DNA from: Volvox africanus
Taxonomy: Eukaryota > Chlorophyta > Chlorophyceae > Chlamydomonadales > Volvocaceae
NCBI GenBank assembly: GCA_030268105.1
Contig: BSDZ01000086.1
Coordinates: 868,001-932,000, forward strand
Length of the DNA stretch: 64,000 nt
Direction: 5' to 3'
Shown here: positions 12,201 through 23,087 of the stretch, piece after piece
How the letters are laid out: each line of letters begins with the position of its first letter
Position numbering within the stretch: the first letter of the stretch is position 1
Notes under the pieces: model-generated
Database searches by the model: none
Seen by the model: only the letters and a program-made list of their open reading frames with translations
What the model was told of the DNA's origin: nothing
Translations under genes and position numbers: made by a program

Positions 12201-13385
12201 GCGGCCGCGGCGGCAACGTCAACGAGTGCTACAGGGGGTATGAGCAGCAATCTGGTGAGGTTACCGCAGCTGTGCATTTAGTTGTACAATGGCGCGTACA
12301 TGGGTACAACAGGGAGCGCCAGACTAGCTTGGAACTCTAAATTGAAAGCCAGAATATTCCTTGGCGATGTGATGATAATTGGAGGGCAATTATACGGTAA
12401 ATGAAGTATCCGAAATAACGGCTCTTCTTTAACCTTCGTACGCTCTCGCTTAGTGGTTTCCTCTGTACAGAGTCAACGGCCCCCCCCCTAATGTTTACTC
12501 TCTAAAGCTCGGCTAGGAAACATAATCTCGCTCTTGCTCCTTGCAGCAAGTTGGGGTTCTACCATGCGCCTATTCGGCCGCTTATCGCCGCCGTGTTGCT
12601 AACGGGGTGGACTAAGATGGCTGGGCAGTGGGCACGCGCGGAAGTACCCCAACAGTTATGATTTGAAACGCACATCGTGGTTGGATTATACGTTAGACTA
12701 TACGATGGGGAAATTTCGGACCGCAATGCTTCACATAACAAAATCGTCCTCTGCAGCGGGCATTAAGGAACGCTGCTCCAGACCGTGCTGCTGTAGCCCC
12801 CACACCTTATTGAAAAACAACAGGACAGGACAGGACAGGACAGGACAGCGTCGCTTGCCTCAACTAATAAAGCCCGTTACTTCCGTTTGCGTTCCCATCT
12901 TTGTTATGTGATTAGGACCTACAGAACTTGATGGCGCAACAGCTGCTACAGCAGACTGCGACGGCAAGTAGTGGTGGTCCACGTAAGTAACTAGCTGGAG
13001 GAGGGGCTCCCTTGTAGTCGGGAGACGCGGAACAGCAGCCGTTATAATGAAGCTAGGCGCGTGCGATATGGTGGGGTATACTAGTGCCGCGGTTTCCCAG
13101 CCCCACGATGAAGGCTGTGCGTCTCAAGCTGCTTTAACGTTTGTTGGAAGGTGGGAAGGTTAGGTTACTCGTGCGCGGCACCACGCCTTCCCTTGCTGGC
13201 AACAGCCACTCACGATTATTCAGTTCCTGTCTCCCTGTTGCCAGATGTCGCCTCATGCATCTGTCTGTCTGTCTATCTGTCTTTTGCCATGCCTTCCCCT
13301 TCCCCCAGTGCTGCTGCTGTCCAACCAAAACGTGATGCTGTTGAGTCTTGATCAGTTAGGCCTGCTGCCGCAGTCCTCCAAATAG
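9276..13385 (+). CDS. SBP-box transcription factor
   Basis: Predicted 471-aa nuclear DNA-binding protein of the green-lineage SQUAMOSA promoter-binding family. Exons: 9276-9285, 9494-9720, 10034-10040, 10723-10885, 11210-11369, 11541-12254, 12925-12982, 13309-13385; phases close from ATG to TAG. The start exon holds only three codons plus one base; it was chosen because ATGAACGGAG precedes a good donor in the right phase and the next exon has no in-frame ATG. The SBP domain runs from C78: zinc site 1 is C78, C83, C100, H103 (CQVDGCGRDL, then VCEPH); zinc site 2 contains RFCQQC (119-122) and C138, with Q126 where the family has His. The basic signal NLRRRK closes the domain. The long C-terminal part is Ala/Gly/Leu/Gln-rich and probably disordered. 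The intron after 10885 uses the donor AG|GCAAGT. No ankyrin repeats were seen, so it is not an obvious CRR1 counterpart. Target genes are unknown. Confidence 0.88.
10034..10040 (+). other. 7-nt microexon inside the SBP zinc finger
   Basis: The heptamer GTTGACG is preceded by ATGCAG and followed by GTAGGT. Including it joins exon 2 (ending CQ) to exon 4 (starting in GCGRDL) and restores the canonical C-x4-C spacing as CQVDGC. Skipping it leaves the frame broken or the cysteine spacing wrong. Confidence 0.8.
12821..12848. repeat. (CAGGA)n simple repeat
   Basis: More than five tandem copies of a CAGGA pentamer, lying in the intron before the penultimate exon of the SBP gene. Confidence 0.9.
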
Positions 13386-13860
13386 AGGGGACTGCCGTGG
13401 CTGTGGAGGGTCCTTTCGTAAGAGGGGATGTCTTCCATTTGTTGCAGCAGCTGATAGCCGTGTTCCGCAGCGTCAACACTTGTAGCCGGGCGCCGGCAAC
13501 GAGCAGGCTGCAGCGATTGCCTTCGATATCGGCAAAGCGCGCACGCAGAGCTCGCTCGGCGGGCGGGCGTGGGGACGCTGGTCCAGGGTGCTGCTGGCAT
13601 CCACACGGACAGTCCCCGTCGTCCACCTGAAGATGATCAAATCGAGCGAGGCGCCATGTCAAGCGGGTATCAGCGGTCTTGGGGGTAATTAAAGAGGGAT
13701 GTGTGAGGGAGAGGAGTTGCTGCACATAAGTGGTAACGGACAGCAAAGGGCTGCACTGCATTTGTTTCGCTTGTTGGCCCCTGCGGAGGCGGTCGGTGGA
13801 GGTCTGTGCGGGTTGCCTTTGGCCATGAGAGGAGCTGAGAGGGTGTAGGATTTGGCTACA

Positions 13861-13865
13861 TGTAA
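13861..13865 (+). terminator. Candidate polyadenylation signal TGTAA for the SBP gene
   Basis: TGTAA is the usual chlorophycean poly(A) signal. This copy lies 476 nt after the SBP stop codon, a reasonable 3' UTR length for these algae. The pentamer is common by chance, so the assignment is tentative. Confidence 0.45.
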
Positions 13866-14217
13866 GGATCCCTGAGCAAAGGGTAACCAGCTGAGGTAAC
13901 GACATGAGTAATGTTTTGGATCGGTGGATTTGAGAAGGATGGAATCGCCGGCGTAGTGGAACATTCCTGCATGCATGCACGCGGTCACAGTTGACCCGAG
14001 CTCAGTGTTTCAGAAGCAAAAGGCTGGGCTTGTTGCGATAAGCGAGCAGCAGTAAGGCTGTTTGTTTGTCAGGTGCATCTCAATGACCGCGTGTGATATT
14101 TAACCGTCTACGTCTTCGAAGGACGATGTTATTTGGGTCTCTGTACGTGTACGGCAGGGATCATCTTGGGCATTTCCTTATCTGCGCCACTCCAAGTGTG
14201 GTGCGAATGAACGACCT

Positions 14218-14343
14218 CTTCCATCCCCTCCTCCTCTTCCTCCTCCTCTTCCTCCTCCTCTCCCTCCGTTCTCTCCTCTCCCCCCACTCCCTCTTCCCCC
14301 TCTTCCCCCTCCTCTCCCTCCTCTCCCTCCTCCCCCACCTCCT
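14218..14343. repeat. Polypyrimidine CTC/TCC tract
   Basis: An almost uninterrupted C/T run of about 125 bases built of CTCCTC, TCTTCC and CCCCC blocks. On the minus strand it reads as a spurious Gly/Glu frame. Confidence 0.9.
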
Positions 14344-16320
14344 TGGTGATGTATGCCACTGATGGGCAATGCATATGCAAGCTGTGCTTTGCGTTCGTGT
14401 AACTCGTTCCGTCGGCTGTGGATTCGCCGTTTAGTTGTCGTACAGGTATGGCATTGGGGTGGGGAGCAAGTAACAATGTTCTAGTTGGTACGCGAGCTTC
14501 CTGAGTCAGTAGGGGGAAGCTTAAGGGGTTTCCAATTGGTTCTTGGAGGCAAGGCAACGACATTAGGCTAAGGGCCTTGCAGACGGCTAGGGACCGCCAA
14601 TGCTGTCAGGCATGCAGTCACTGCTGCTCTCTAAGCGGTGCGGCGCGTGCGGAGTTTCGTTACGCATGTCCGAAAATGGTCCAGGTAAAAGTAGGAATGA
14701 GAAATGGTTGGTTGGTGGGTTCACAACTGACCTGGTTCTGGTGGTAGCAGATGACCTACGTACGGCGCCTTGGGGCTTTCCCCTGAAATCTGCTTATTAA
14801 GTCTGGGGACGCTGCGGAGCCGGTTTCTTAGCTCTGGTAAGGAGTATCCTGGACTTTCCCTTGGAACCACTTTGAGTGTGGGGGTCTGGTGGGGGCCGGA
14901 CAGGTTTGACATGGGTCCTGCGACTGGTGATAAGTTATATTGCTCCTATTTCGCACTGTCGACACCTTCCTATCGGAGTGATGCATATGGCTGATATATA
15001 CAGTGAAGCACGGATTATGTAGGGGAGAACAGCCATGAATGTCCTGAAGTCCGGTCTTACCTGGTGTCAACATGCGGCAACCTGTCCCATTAATCTTCGT
15101 TGGCGTGGCTTTTGGCGCATATGATGTCATAAAATAGTTCGGAGTTTTCGCAGTGTGTCGTGGTGTGGGGTTAAGGAAACGAACTGACTAACGAAATAGA
15201 GAACGTGACCTGTGATGACGAACTGATGGCAACAAGAGAGAGAGAGGGGTGCAGCTTCAGTGAAGAGAGGAAAAAGAGGAGGCAGGCACAAATTCTTTTG
15301 CAACGTTAGCTAAGGATTGCAGGCGCGTAGCCTGTCCTGTCGGAATGCTGGGAAGAGATTGCATATCCCCTTTACGAGGAGTTCTACCGCTCAATTGTTT
15401 GTATATATGTGATACATATTTAACTCGCGCTGGTTACCCCTACTGCATCAGGCATGAGGTGGCACTTGAGCTGCCACTTCCGTGGCGCCGGGTGTGTCAG
15501 GAGCCTTGTATGACTACCATGTAAAAGCAGGGGCTCAGAATGCAAAGTCTTCAAAAACTTTCGCGATGACGAGATTTGGTCTTCATGCTGCTAAACGATT
15601 GTTGGCATCGGTGGTGACCCCGTATCAAGTGGTCGTGAAGAAGCCGGTATGCTGGTTCTTACAAGCGGGCCAAGCTCACACAGTCCCATGCAAAAGTGTG
15701 TCATCCACTAGTCAGCAAACATGCAATACGACAGGAACATCAAACCACACTCCACACACCCTTGTTAATGTCGACTAATTCACGACGACATGTCAATATC
15801 CCTCTATATCCCAACTAACAGACGCGCAAGGTCACACAATACATCGAACACAGCGACAAGTCCGCATACTGACACATGACGTCCCGATCACTCCTCCCCG
15901 CCAAATTGAACGCATGCGCGCCTACACGTGTATTGCTATCAAACCAAGTGGGCCACAGTGTCAGTTGCGGTTGAAGCCGCAGCGGTAGTGGTAGCCACGG
16001 CATCAGTGGGGCTTCAATTTGGCCACGTCACCGTCGCCGTCACGCCACTTGCACATGTGCCCAGGAGCATCGACTCCTTATTTAACCGAGCACTTTTTGA
16101 CACCACGGTCATGGGTTGTCTCCCTCGATCCAATAGAGAGGAGGGAAGCAAGCACTTCAATTTTAAGCGCGAACACGAGCAGCAAAAAATCCCTTAAAAC
16201 GTCAGAACCCGCCATCGCACACATCCCCACAAAGTGTTGGGTTACCCTTCTGTGCAGTAATGCACGAATTGGCACTCTACCTCCGGCACTCCGTCATGCA
16301 GTCTGTACCCTTCGATGCCC

Positions 16321-19300
16321 TCACAGCCTGGAGGTCGCCGGCACGCCCGCCGATAGCTTACGACCAGACTCTGCCGACTTGACTAGATAGTCACAGGGCG
16401 CGAAAAAGCCGGCATGCTTTGGCACCAGTGCTGCGAACTGCCGAAGGCGCGCCACGATGCGTTGTGCGCCCACCAAGTCCGCCCAGAAGATCAGGCCACC
16501 CTGCAACGTTTAGGTATTAAATTTCAGCATGACGAAGCATTTGTCAAGCTTGGGGAGCTCTGGTCAGTTAGCTCGGGGCAATCTGTGCAGAGCTGAAGTG
16601 ACGGCAGCAGGAGCTCAGGCTTAGCCGCTCATGTGTCGATGTTGGGAGGTAGTTGTACTCTTCTAAGCCTGCCCTGAGGTAGCACCTCCCTGCGTACATC
16701 TGTTATGAAAGGATTTGGCCATAACAATGTAAAGCCATGTGACTTGGGTAATCACTTCGTTATTTGCGGCTCACCCTGACGGCCGGGAACCCCATGGCCA
16801 TAACCGAAGCCACATCCAGATCAGCAGGCTTGTCCACAATGCCCTCGGCGACGACGCGGCATCCCTCGTTCACCACTGGAAGGCAGAGAAGAGGGGGAGT
16901 CGGTAGTAAAGACGGTGTGGGATATGAATGATAAATAAGGGATGCTGCCTGCGCGCTGTGAACACCATGCTGTCCTGCCGTGTAATATCACTACGCTTTC
17001 ATAAAGATCATTAGCTGACCTGGGAAGAAGATGAAGTCCAGGATATCGGCATCTGACAGGGCGGGCGGCTTGGCGCCCTCCTTGATCAGCCCGGCGTCCT
17101 TGCGAGACTCGGCCAGAAGCGGGGCTAGCTCAGGGTCCGGCGAGGCCTTGCGGGTCTTCGAGTCGAACTGTGATGAGAAGGATATTAACACAGCGTTGTG
17201 GGTTGCGGGTTGTGGTCTAAACCAAGGTGCCTTGGCGGGGTTCAGGTTTCCGCTTGCCGGTGAAAATAAGAGGAGGACATGCAAACTGGCCGGGTAGTGC
17301 TGTAACCTGTCGGAAGGCTTTGCCAGTGCACATGCTTACACGCGCCTGCATACGCGGGCCTGCGCATAGTGGACAGGTCCCTGAACGCCGTTCGCATAAT
17401 GCCGTCCATGTGCCCCGCAAGTAATGCCAAATCAAACCAAACCATGTTAATAAACCGAAGCGTCCTAACAGTATAACGATGTGCAGACACACTCAGGCAG
17501 TTACAATAAAGGGGTACGGCACAATTACAGACACTCCACGCGCCTTGTAGAAGCCCTTGCCAGTTTTCTCTCCCAAGCGCTTGGCCTCGTTCAGCAGCGG
17601 AATGAGCCGCGATACGTAGACCCGCTCTGAAAAAGAAGTCACGAAGTTTGCGCCCACGTGCAGGCCGATGTCCGAGCCGACCAGATCGTTCAGCCTGCGC
17701 GTTCCAGTACAGGCAGTTTCCTTCAGGCTGATAGCTTGCTTGTGATAAGCGTCGGATGGCGAGCAGGTGAACATTGATGGAATCGGGAAGTTCAAATTGC
17801 ACAGAAACGGTTCCGAGCGGCAAACCGAGGAGGCTTTCCCTCGCGCATCTGGTCCCTTACAGTTGCCTATCCACAACTTACCGGAAGGGTCCCATGGGCA
17901 TTCCGAATTTGCCCGCGACCACCGCGTCGATGCGGTATGGGTCCAGTCCAAGGTCCGCCAGTAATACGGCAGACATCGTGTACGGGAAGAAAACCTGCAG
18001 CGAGAGATTAGAAAAAATACAATGTACGGGAGGTACGTACCAGTAAACATGCGCTGCATGCGGTAGAGCAGGGTTCGTTTTCGAGGTGTGCAGCTCGCAG
18101 TCAGTCCGTTGGACCCACCCGGTTGACGGCGAACCCAGTGCAGTTGCCCACCACGACGGGGGTCTTCTTGATGCGGCCCGACAAGGCCAGCGTGTCCAGC
18201 AGAGCCTTTCGCGGAGGAAGGTTTACAATACGGGTGGGAAAAAGCATGTCCATAAGACGACTGTGGGGTTTTGAGCGGTGAGTTACCTAGGGTTTTCAGG
18301 TTTTAGGGTTTTAGGGCTTTTAGATCTTGGGTTTGCTGTGCAAGAGCAGACCAGTGCGCCTGGCGCACCCCTTAGCAATCCCCTTCCGCCCCCCGAAGCA
18401 ACGTCCATACAATCGCGCAAATTCGCTATGCTCTGCCCTCCCGTCATACCTGCGGGCTGGTGCGGCTGGTGCGCACAATTTCTAGCAGTGGCATTACGTG
18501 GGCTGGAGAAAAGAAGTGGGCCCCCAGCAGCCGTCCCGCCGACTTGGCGCCATCGTCCTCCATCTTCGCACCAACCAGGTCGATGTCAATCGTCGAGGTA
18601 TTGGTCGAGAGGATAGCGTCCGGGCGACAGACTTTTTCCAGATCTGGCGCCCATTCGGAATGAAGACGGCGCAAATAGGCGGCGGCAGGTTTAGGTCAGA
18701 CTGGAGCGCAAGCACTGTATGACACGCATCTACCAGAACTTTATGCCCCGCCCCACCTTGTCCCGCCCCGCCCTGCCCTATCCTGCCCTGCCCTGCCAAA
18801 TGGGATGGGTTCGCCGTGCTACACTCCACGGGCTCAAGACCCTTCTATGGCATTAGATTATTTTCAAAAGATCGGGTACTCCGGTGTTTATTGGCTATGC
18901 TAGGGTTAGGATACAATGTAAATTCAGTACAAGTACAATGTACAATGTATATTCAGGCGAGCGGCCATCCTACATTCGGTATCCTAGTTATGTTTAGTCG
19001 CAATCCCTAAGTCTCTCGTCACTCACCCGCAAATATGCGCTGCTTGAGGCCAATATCCTCAATAACCGCCTCAATCACCATGTCCGCCCTCCTAAAGTCA
19101 TTGTAGTCGAGGGCACCCTTAACACGGGCAAGGGCAGCTGCGGCAGCGTCCGCGCTCATTGCGCCCTTCTTGACCTGCGCATGACGTGCGCAGATAAAGC
19201 ACCATAGCAACACGCAAGAGCACAAGATGCACACCCGGACATCTACTAACCAGCGGCACGGCATGTCAATAAGAGTGCACAACAGTAGCAGCATGATCTG

Positions 19301-22300
19301 GACATGTGGAAACCATGAGGCCATGTTGCATCGCCATCACCGATCAGCCGCCGGTACGTGTACTAAGCCCGTCCAGGTATGATCCACAACCCAAAGTCAG
19401 GAACCCACCCTGCTCTGCAGATTGGCCTTGATGCGGCCCAATCCCCCGTCGAGGAAATTCTGGTTGACCTCCTTCAAAATGACATCCACGCCCGCCAGCA
19501 CCAGTGCGGTGGCAATGCCGCTGCCCATCAGGCCCCCTCCCAGCACCGCCACGCACTTCATTTGCCGGGGCTTCAGGCCTGCCTCCCGGAGCCAAAGGCA
19601 TGACAGGGTCCAGGGCACAGATTGGGTGGCTCGTGCGCAGATATGAAAACTGATATGTAAAGCCGACACAACAACACAGCTCTGGCCTTCAATAGCATAA
19701 CAATAAAGCCGTTAAAAAAGCTTTCGGCTATTGCATAGTGACTACGCCGCCGGTTACCCCACAACCACAGAGCAGATAGCTGTAAAATGCCATCCCCCCT
19801 CTTCCCAGCAGTCCTCACCTCTCTCCCCTTCCCGCACTCCACCCTTTGGTAATCTTTTCCAAAGCAGAGCTCCTTGCTGTGTATCTTCCGTACTCACCCG
19901 GCACATCTGTCACGCCCTTAACCTTCTTGGTTGACCGCTGCGCGAAGAAAATGTGGACTAGGGCCTTATGAGTGTCCAGAGAGGCCGCCTCTCCGAAAGC
20001 AGAGCCCTCCGCCACCAGGCCCGCCGAACCGCCGTTCTCAATGCCCGCCTGCAAGGAGGGGACGTTTATCAAGGAAGTGCCTGCATGCGTCGATATAGCG
20101 CCGGCGAGGGTCCCAACCGCGCCACCGGTCACCTGAACGTGATCCCCGCGGGCCTGAGCACCTCAGCTCCCCACATCATATCAGGTATGCAGTCCCGCGT
20201 CATAAGAGCTCGGTGCTGACGAAATAAGATAACGTACCAATGTTTTGCGCCATTCGCTTTCGGAACTCCGGGATCATTTCAGAGGCTTCAGAGAAACAGT
20301 GACAGTGATATCTTCTTGCTGGCGTCAACCTATGCTGAATGGTTTTGGCACAACCTTGGCAATAAGACTTCAAAAATGCTTCCCCTAAAGCCTTGCTAAC
20401 TGCCAGAGCCTCACCTGGATGGCGTTGAGGCAAAGCTGCGGGTGGCGCAGTCCCCGGGCCCGCTTGTTTGCCTCCGCCCGAGCCATGTCCAGGATCGCCA
20501 GCGCCTCACCCAGCGGCGGCAGCTTATCTGGTATTTGCAAACGGTTCCGTGGGTACAGGAAAACAAGAAGCCAGGCGAGCAGGACGCACTCCTACTTGGC
20601 CCCACAATAGGAACAGATGGCTTCACGGCCCGTGGCAGCATCTACAAGTTTGCTGGCCTGGTGGAGTCGCAAAATGCAGTGTCGCCAAATAACCAGCAGC
20701 TGCTACATGGGTATGGCCGGAACTCCTTTCTCCCCCCTGTAATAGACGCGTATAGAACTGCACTTAAGCAACAGGGCATGAGTCATCTCAAGTGATATCT
20801 CTCACCGGTTCGGGTAAGCGAATACATCCGTGGCTTCTTGCCATCTGCAATGTCCAGCGCCAGGGCCTTGGCGGTCGAAACGAGTTGGTCGGCGGGGGCC
20901 AGGGCGTCTACCAGACCCAGCTTGAGGCCAGCCTGGAGACGTGCAGGGTAAGGAGTTGTGCTCAAAAGTGTCTCTTAGCAGTCAACTTTCCCTCTGTTTC
21001 CGCTCAGTGACAGGGTAGGGTACCCTGCCCAGTACTGTCCGCTGTCTGTAAGTCAAATTTGCTTATAATTAAGCTTCGTCCAAGAAATCGTTACTTTTAC
21101 TTATTCCCGCTTTGCCAAAGGATTTCGTTCAACGCACACGCAAATGAACCATATTCCCTTCCCGCACAACCTCAAGCACCCTTCAAGCATTGACACCGAC
21201 CTCCGCCTTGATCGGCGTGCTGGTCAGCATCATCTCGGCAGCCTTGGCCAGCCCCACCAGCCGGGGCAGCCGCTGGGTGCCACCGAACCCAGGAATGATA
21301 CCCAGCTGCAGCTCCGGGAGACCAAGCTTGGTGCCGGGAACGCAAACCCTGCAACGCACGTGACGCGCCGAATCAAGGACGTGTATATATAATAGGCCGG
21401 GAATTATAGTGGGATCCTGTGCGCGGCCACGACCGCTGCAACATGCATGCATGCACGGGTTGCAATAGGACGGCAAACGCCTCGCCCCTTGGAGTGGGTC
21501 GAATCTGGACACCTTGGTCTACCCCACAAATGTCCAGAACAGTCGTCAGTCAGCCTTAATCTGTAATTACCTCTAGTTAGCAATACCGTATTAACAGTAA
21601 CGATGTTAAAATAATACCATGGCCAAGAACATTTCGCATATGTAGGTAGATAGATATGTGTGTGTTACTTAACATGTGCTCCCCTGTGACCATGGTGCGT
21701 CTTTGGCGATGGCGTACTAAGCAGCACGTGAGAGCACGAGCAGCAGCGCTGTTTCTCCGTGGCTTTATGACGCTCCTTGCGATCCCGAACCATCAGCATG
21801 TAACCTTTGGCATAAGCCCATCAGCAGCCAAACCCGAAATCTTTAAATTCTGCCCTACAGGCACGGATCACCTTAAACACTGTTTCCACACCTCGAAAAA
21901 GGTTAAATGCATCTACCTCCAATCCATCCTTCCTCCTACCTGGCATTGCAGCCCATGGCCACCTCCAAACCGCCTCCAAGCGCCACTCCTTGAATTGCCG
22001 AAACAGTAGGCTTGGGGCCGCCCTCGAGGACCTCGCAGATCGCATCGTTGATTTTGTTGTCTATGCCACCGCCGCTGCCGGCAGAGGGGTTTTGGAACTG
22101 GTTGATGTCAAAACCCGCGCAGAAGTTGCCATTGGCGCCCGTGACCACAATAGCGCGCACGGTCTGGTCGTCGTGGGCACGACGGAGCTGATCGAAGAGG
22201 GAGCGCAGCACTGCGATTGTGGAATGGAATAAGGTAGCACGGGTTCATTGTACACTGGGTTCACACGCGGGAGTCTAAAGGGAAAAAGGGGTGGGGGAAA

Positions 22301-22673
22301 AATAGGCCAGGGATTTGAGCCCGCGACGCAAGCACCAAAACCTTAGTTAATCGTGGCTCCTCTCACAAAAGCACATAACATATCGTCATCAGAAGAACAC
22401 TGCCGCAGTTTTCCAAGCTTGAATATGGGGCAGGTCCGGGCGGTTGGACGAAGGCTCACAAAGTAGCTTTTGAAGCTCAACGAGCTCCAAATAAATGTAT
22501 GCTTCTACAAGGTCCAAAATTGCCTGGCGAAAACTAGCGTCCTCCCTTCCGGGTTGCGGCATGGCAATAAACTTACGCTGTGGATGCAGCGCATTGAGAG
22601 GTGGATAGTTCAGCGTGATAATGGCGACACCTCCATCCACGCGGTACTGCGCTTCAGGCTGCATAGAGGCCAT
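16321..22673 (-). CDS. MFP: Peroxisomal multifunctional protein: enoyl-CoA hydratase/3-hydroxyacyl-CoA dehydrogenase
   Basis: Predicted 735-aa enzyme for the second and third steps of fatty-acid beta-oxidation: hydration of trans-2-enoyl-CoA, then NAD-dependent oxidation of the L-3-hydroxyacyl-CoA. Exons in transcript order: 22577-22673, 21940-22210, 21201-21348, 20806-20932, 20415-20527, 19898-20048, 19409-19578, 19027-19174, 18450-18643, 18119-18205, 17882-17994, 17535-17694, 17020-17167, 16775-16875, 16321-16500; phases close. The hydratase half has GGGLEVAMG (E115) and [12 protein letters not shown] (E135), matching the family's catalytic glutamates 20 residues apart. The dehydrogenase half has the NAD fold GGGLMGSG (316-323), the catalytic His in GAHFFSP (H451) and [10 protein letters not shown]. 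The C-terminus is SRL, a plant PTS1 for peroxisome import. The length matches plant MFPs (about 720-730 aa). The donor after exon 12 (GGA|GTGTCT) is weak and is the least certain junction. It is divergent from the ACX4-type oxidase. Confidence 0.95.
18294..18320. repeat. Short interstitial telomere-like repeat
   Basis: Two exact tandem copies of TTTTAGGG at 18302-18317, flanked by degenerate copies, in an intron of the multifunctional protein gene. TTTTAGGG is the telomere unit of Chlamydomonas and relatives. Confidence 0.7.
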
Positions 22674-22784
22674 TTGCGTCCCGGCTCGGAAATGCAACAC
22701 CAAGCTGTGAACAAGGTCCCAAACGACGATAATCCACCAAGTATTCAGCAGCGTGAGGATAAATATATATGTTGCCTCCAGATT

Positions 22785-22793
22785 CTTTATATA
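22785..22793 (-). promoter_or_regulatory. TATA-like box for the MFP gene
   Basis: Reads TATATAAAG on the minus strand, about 112-120 nt upstream of the multifunctional protein start codon. Confidence 0.5.
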
Positions 22794-22962
22794 TACAGGC
22801 AAAATTCCTTCTTATCATGTGGCACTTCTCGTGACTGTCGGTTTGGCAAGCGCCAGGTCAGCAGCGAACCGTTGTTGTCGGAAACTGCCAATGTTCCCCT
22901 GGCTGTTCCTACTCCCACAAAACTTCCTATGCTCATAAAAACACGTCTAAGGAAATTGACGT

Positions 22963-22970
22963 TATATAAG
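22963..22970 (+). promoter_or_regulatory. TATA-like box for the acyl-CoA oxidase gene
   Basis: Reads TATATAAG on the plus strand, about 118-125 nt upstream of the oxidase start codon. Confidence 0.5.
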
Positions 22971-23087
22971 TCCTTGGGGAAAAAGGATTGAACAGCTCTT
23001 GCGTGGCGACCGTCCTGTCGACGTTAATCAGAACTTGCCGAATACCGTTACGTTGCCCTTACTTCCGTTTTGTCAAACACAGTTTAT

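Larger units (their letters stand above)
13386..16320. other. Convergent intergenic region, SBP gene to MFP gene
   Basis: The 3' ends of the SBP gene (+) and the multifunctional protein gene (-) face each other here. A TGTAA polyadenylation candidate for the plus-strand gene is at 13861-13865. A minus-strand candidate (TTACA on the plus strand) is at 15659-15663. The only other clear feature is a pyrimidine tract at 14218-14343. No supported gene was found. Confidence 0.6.
22674..23087. promoter_or_regulatory. Bidirectional promoter of two beta-oxidation genes
   Basis: Only 414 bp separate the ATG of the multifunctional protein (-) from the ATG of the acyl-CoA oxidase (+). A TATA-like box sits about 115-125 nt upstream of each start, one per strand, leaving about 170 bp between them for shared control elements. 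Coordinate expression is inferred from this geometry and from the shared pathway. Confidence 0.7.

Noticed and set aside
14129..14563. Minus-strand Glu/Gly-rich frame
   Set aside because: It is the shadow of the CTC/TCC tract; there are no splice sites or motif to support it.
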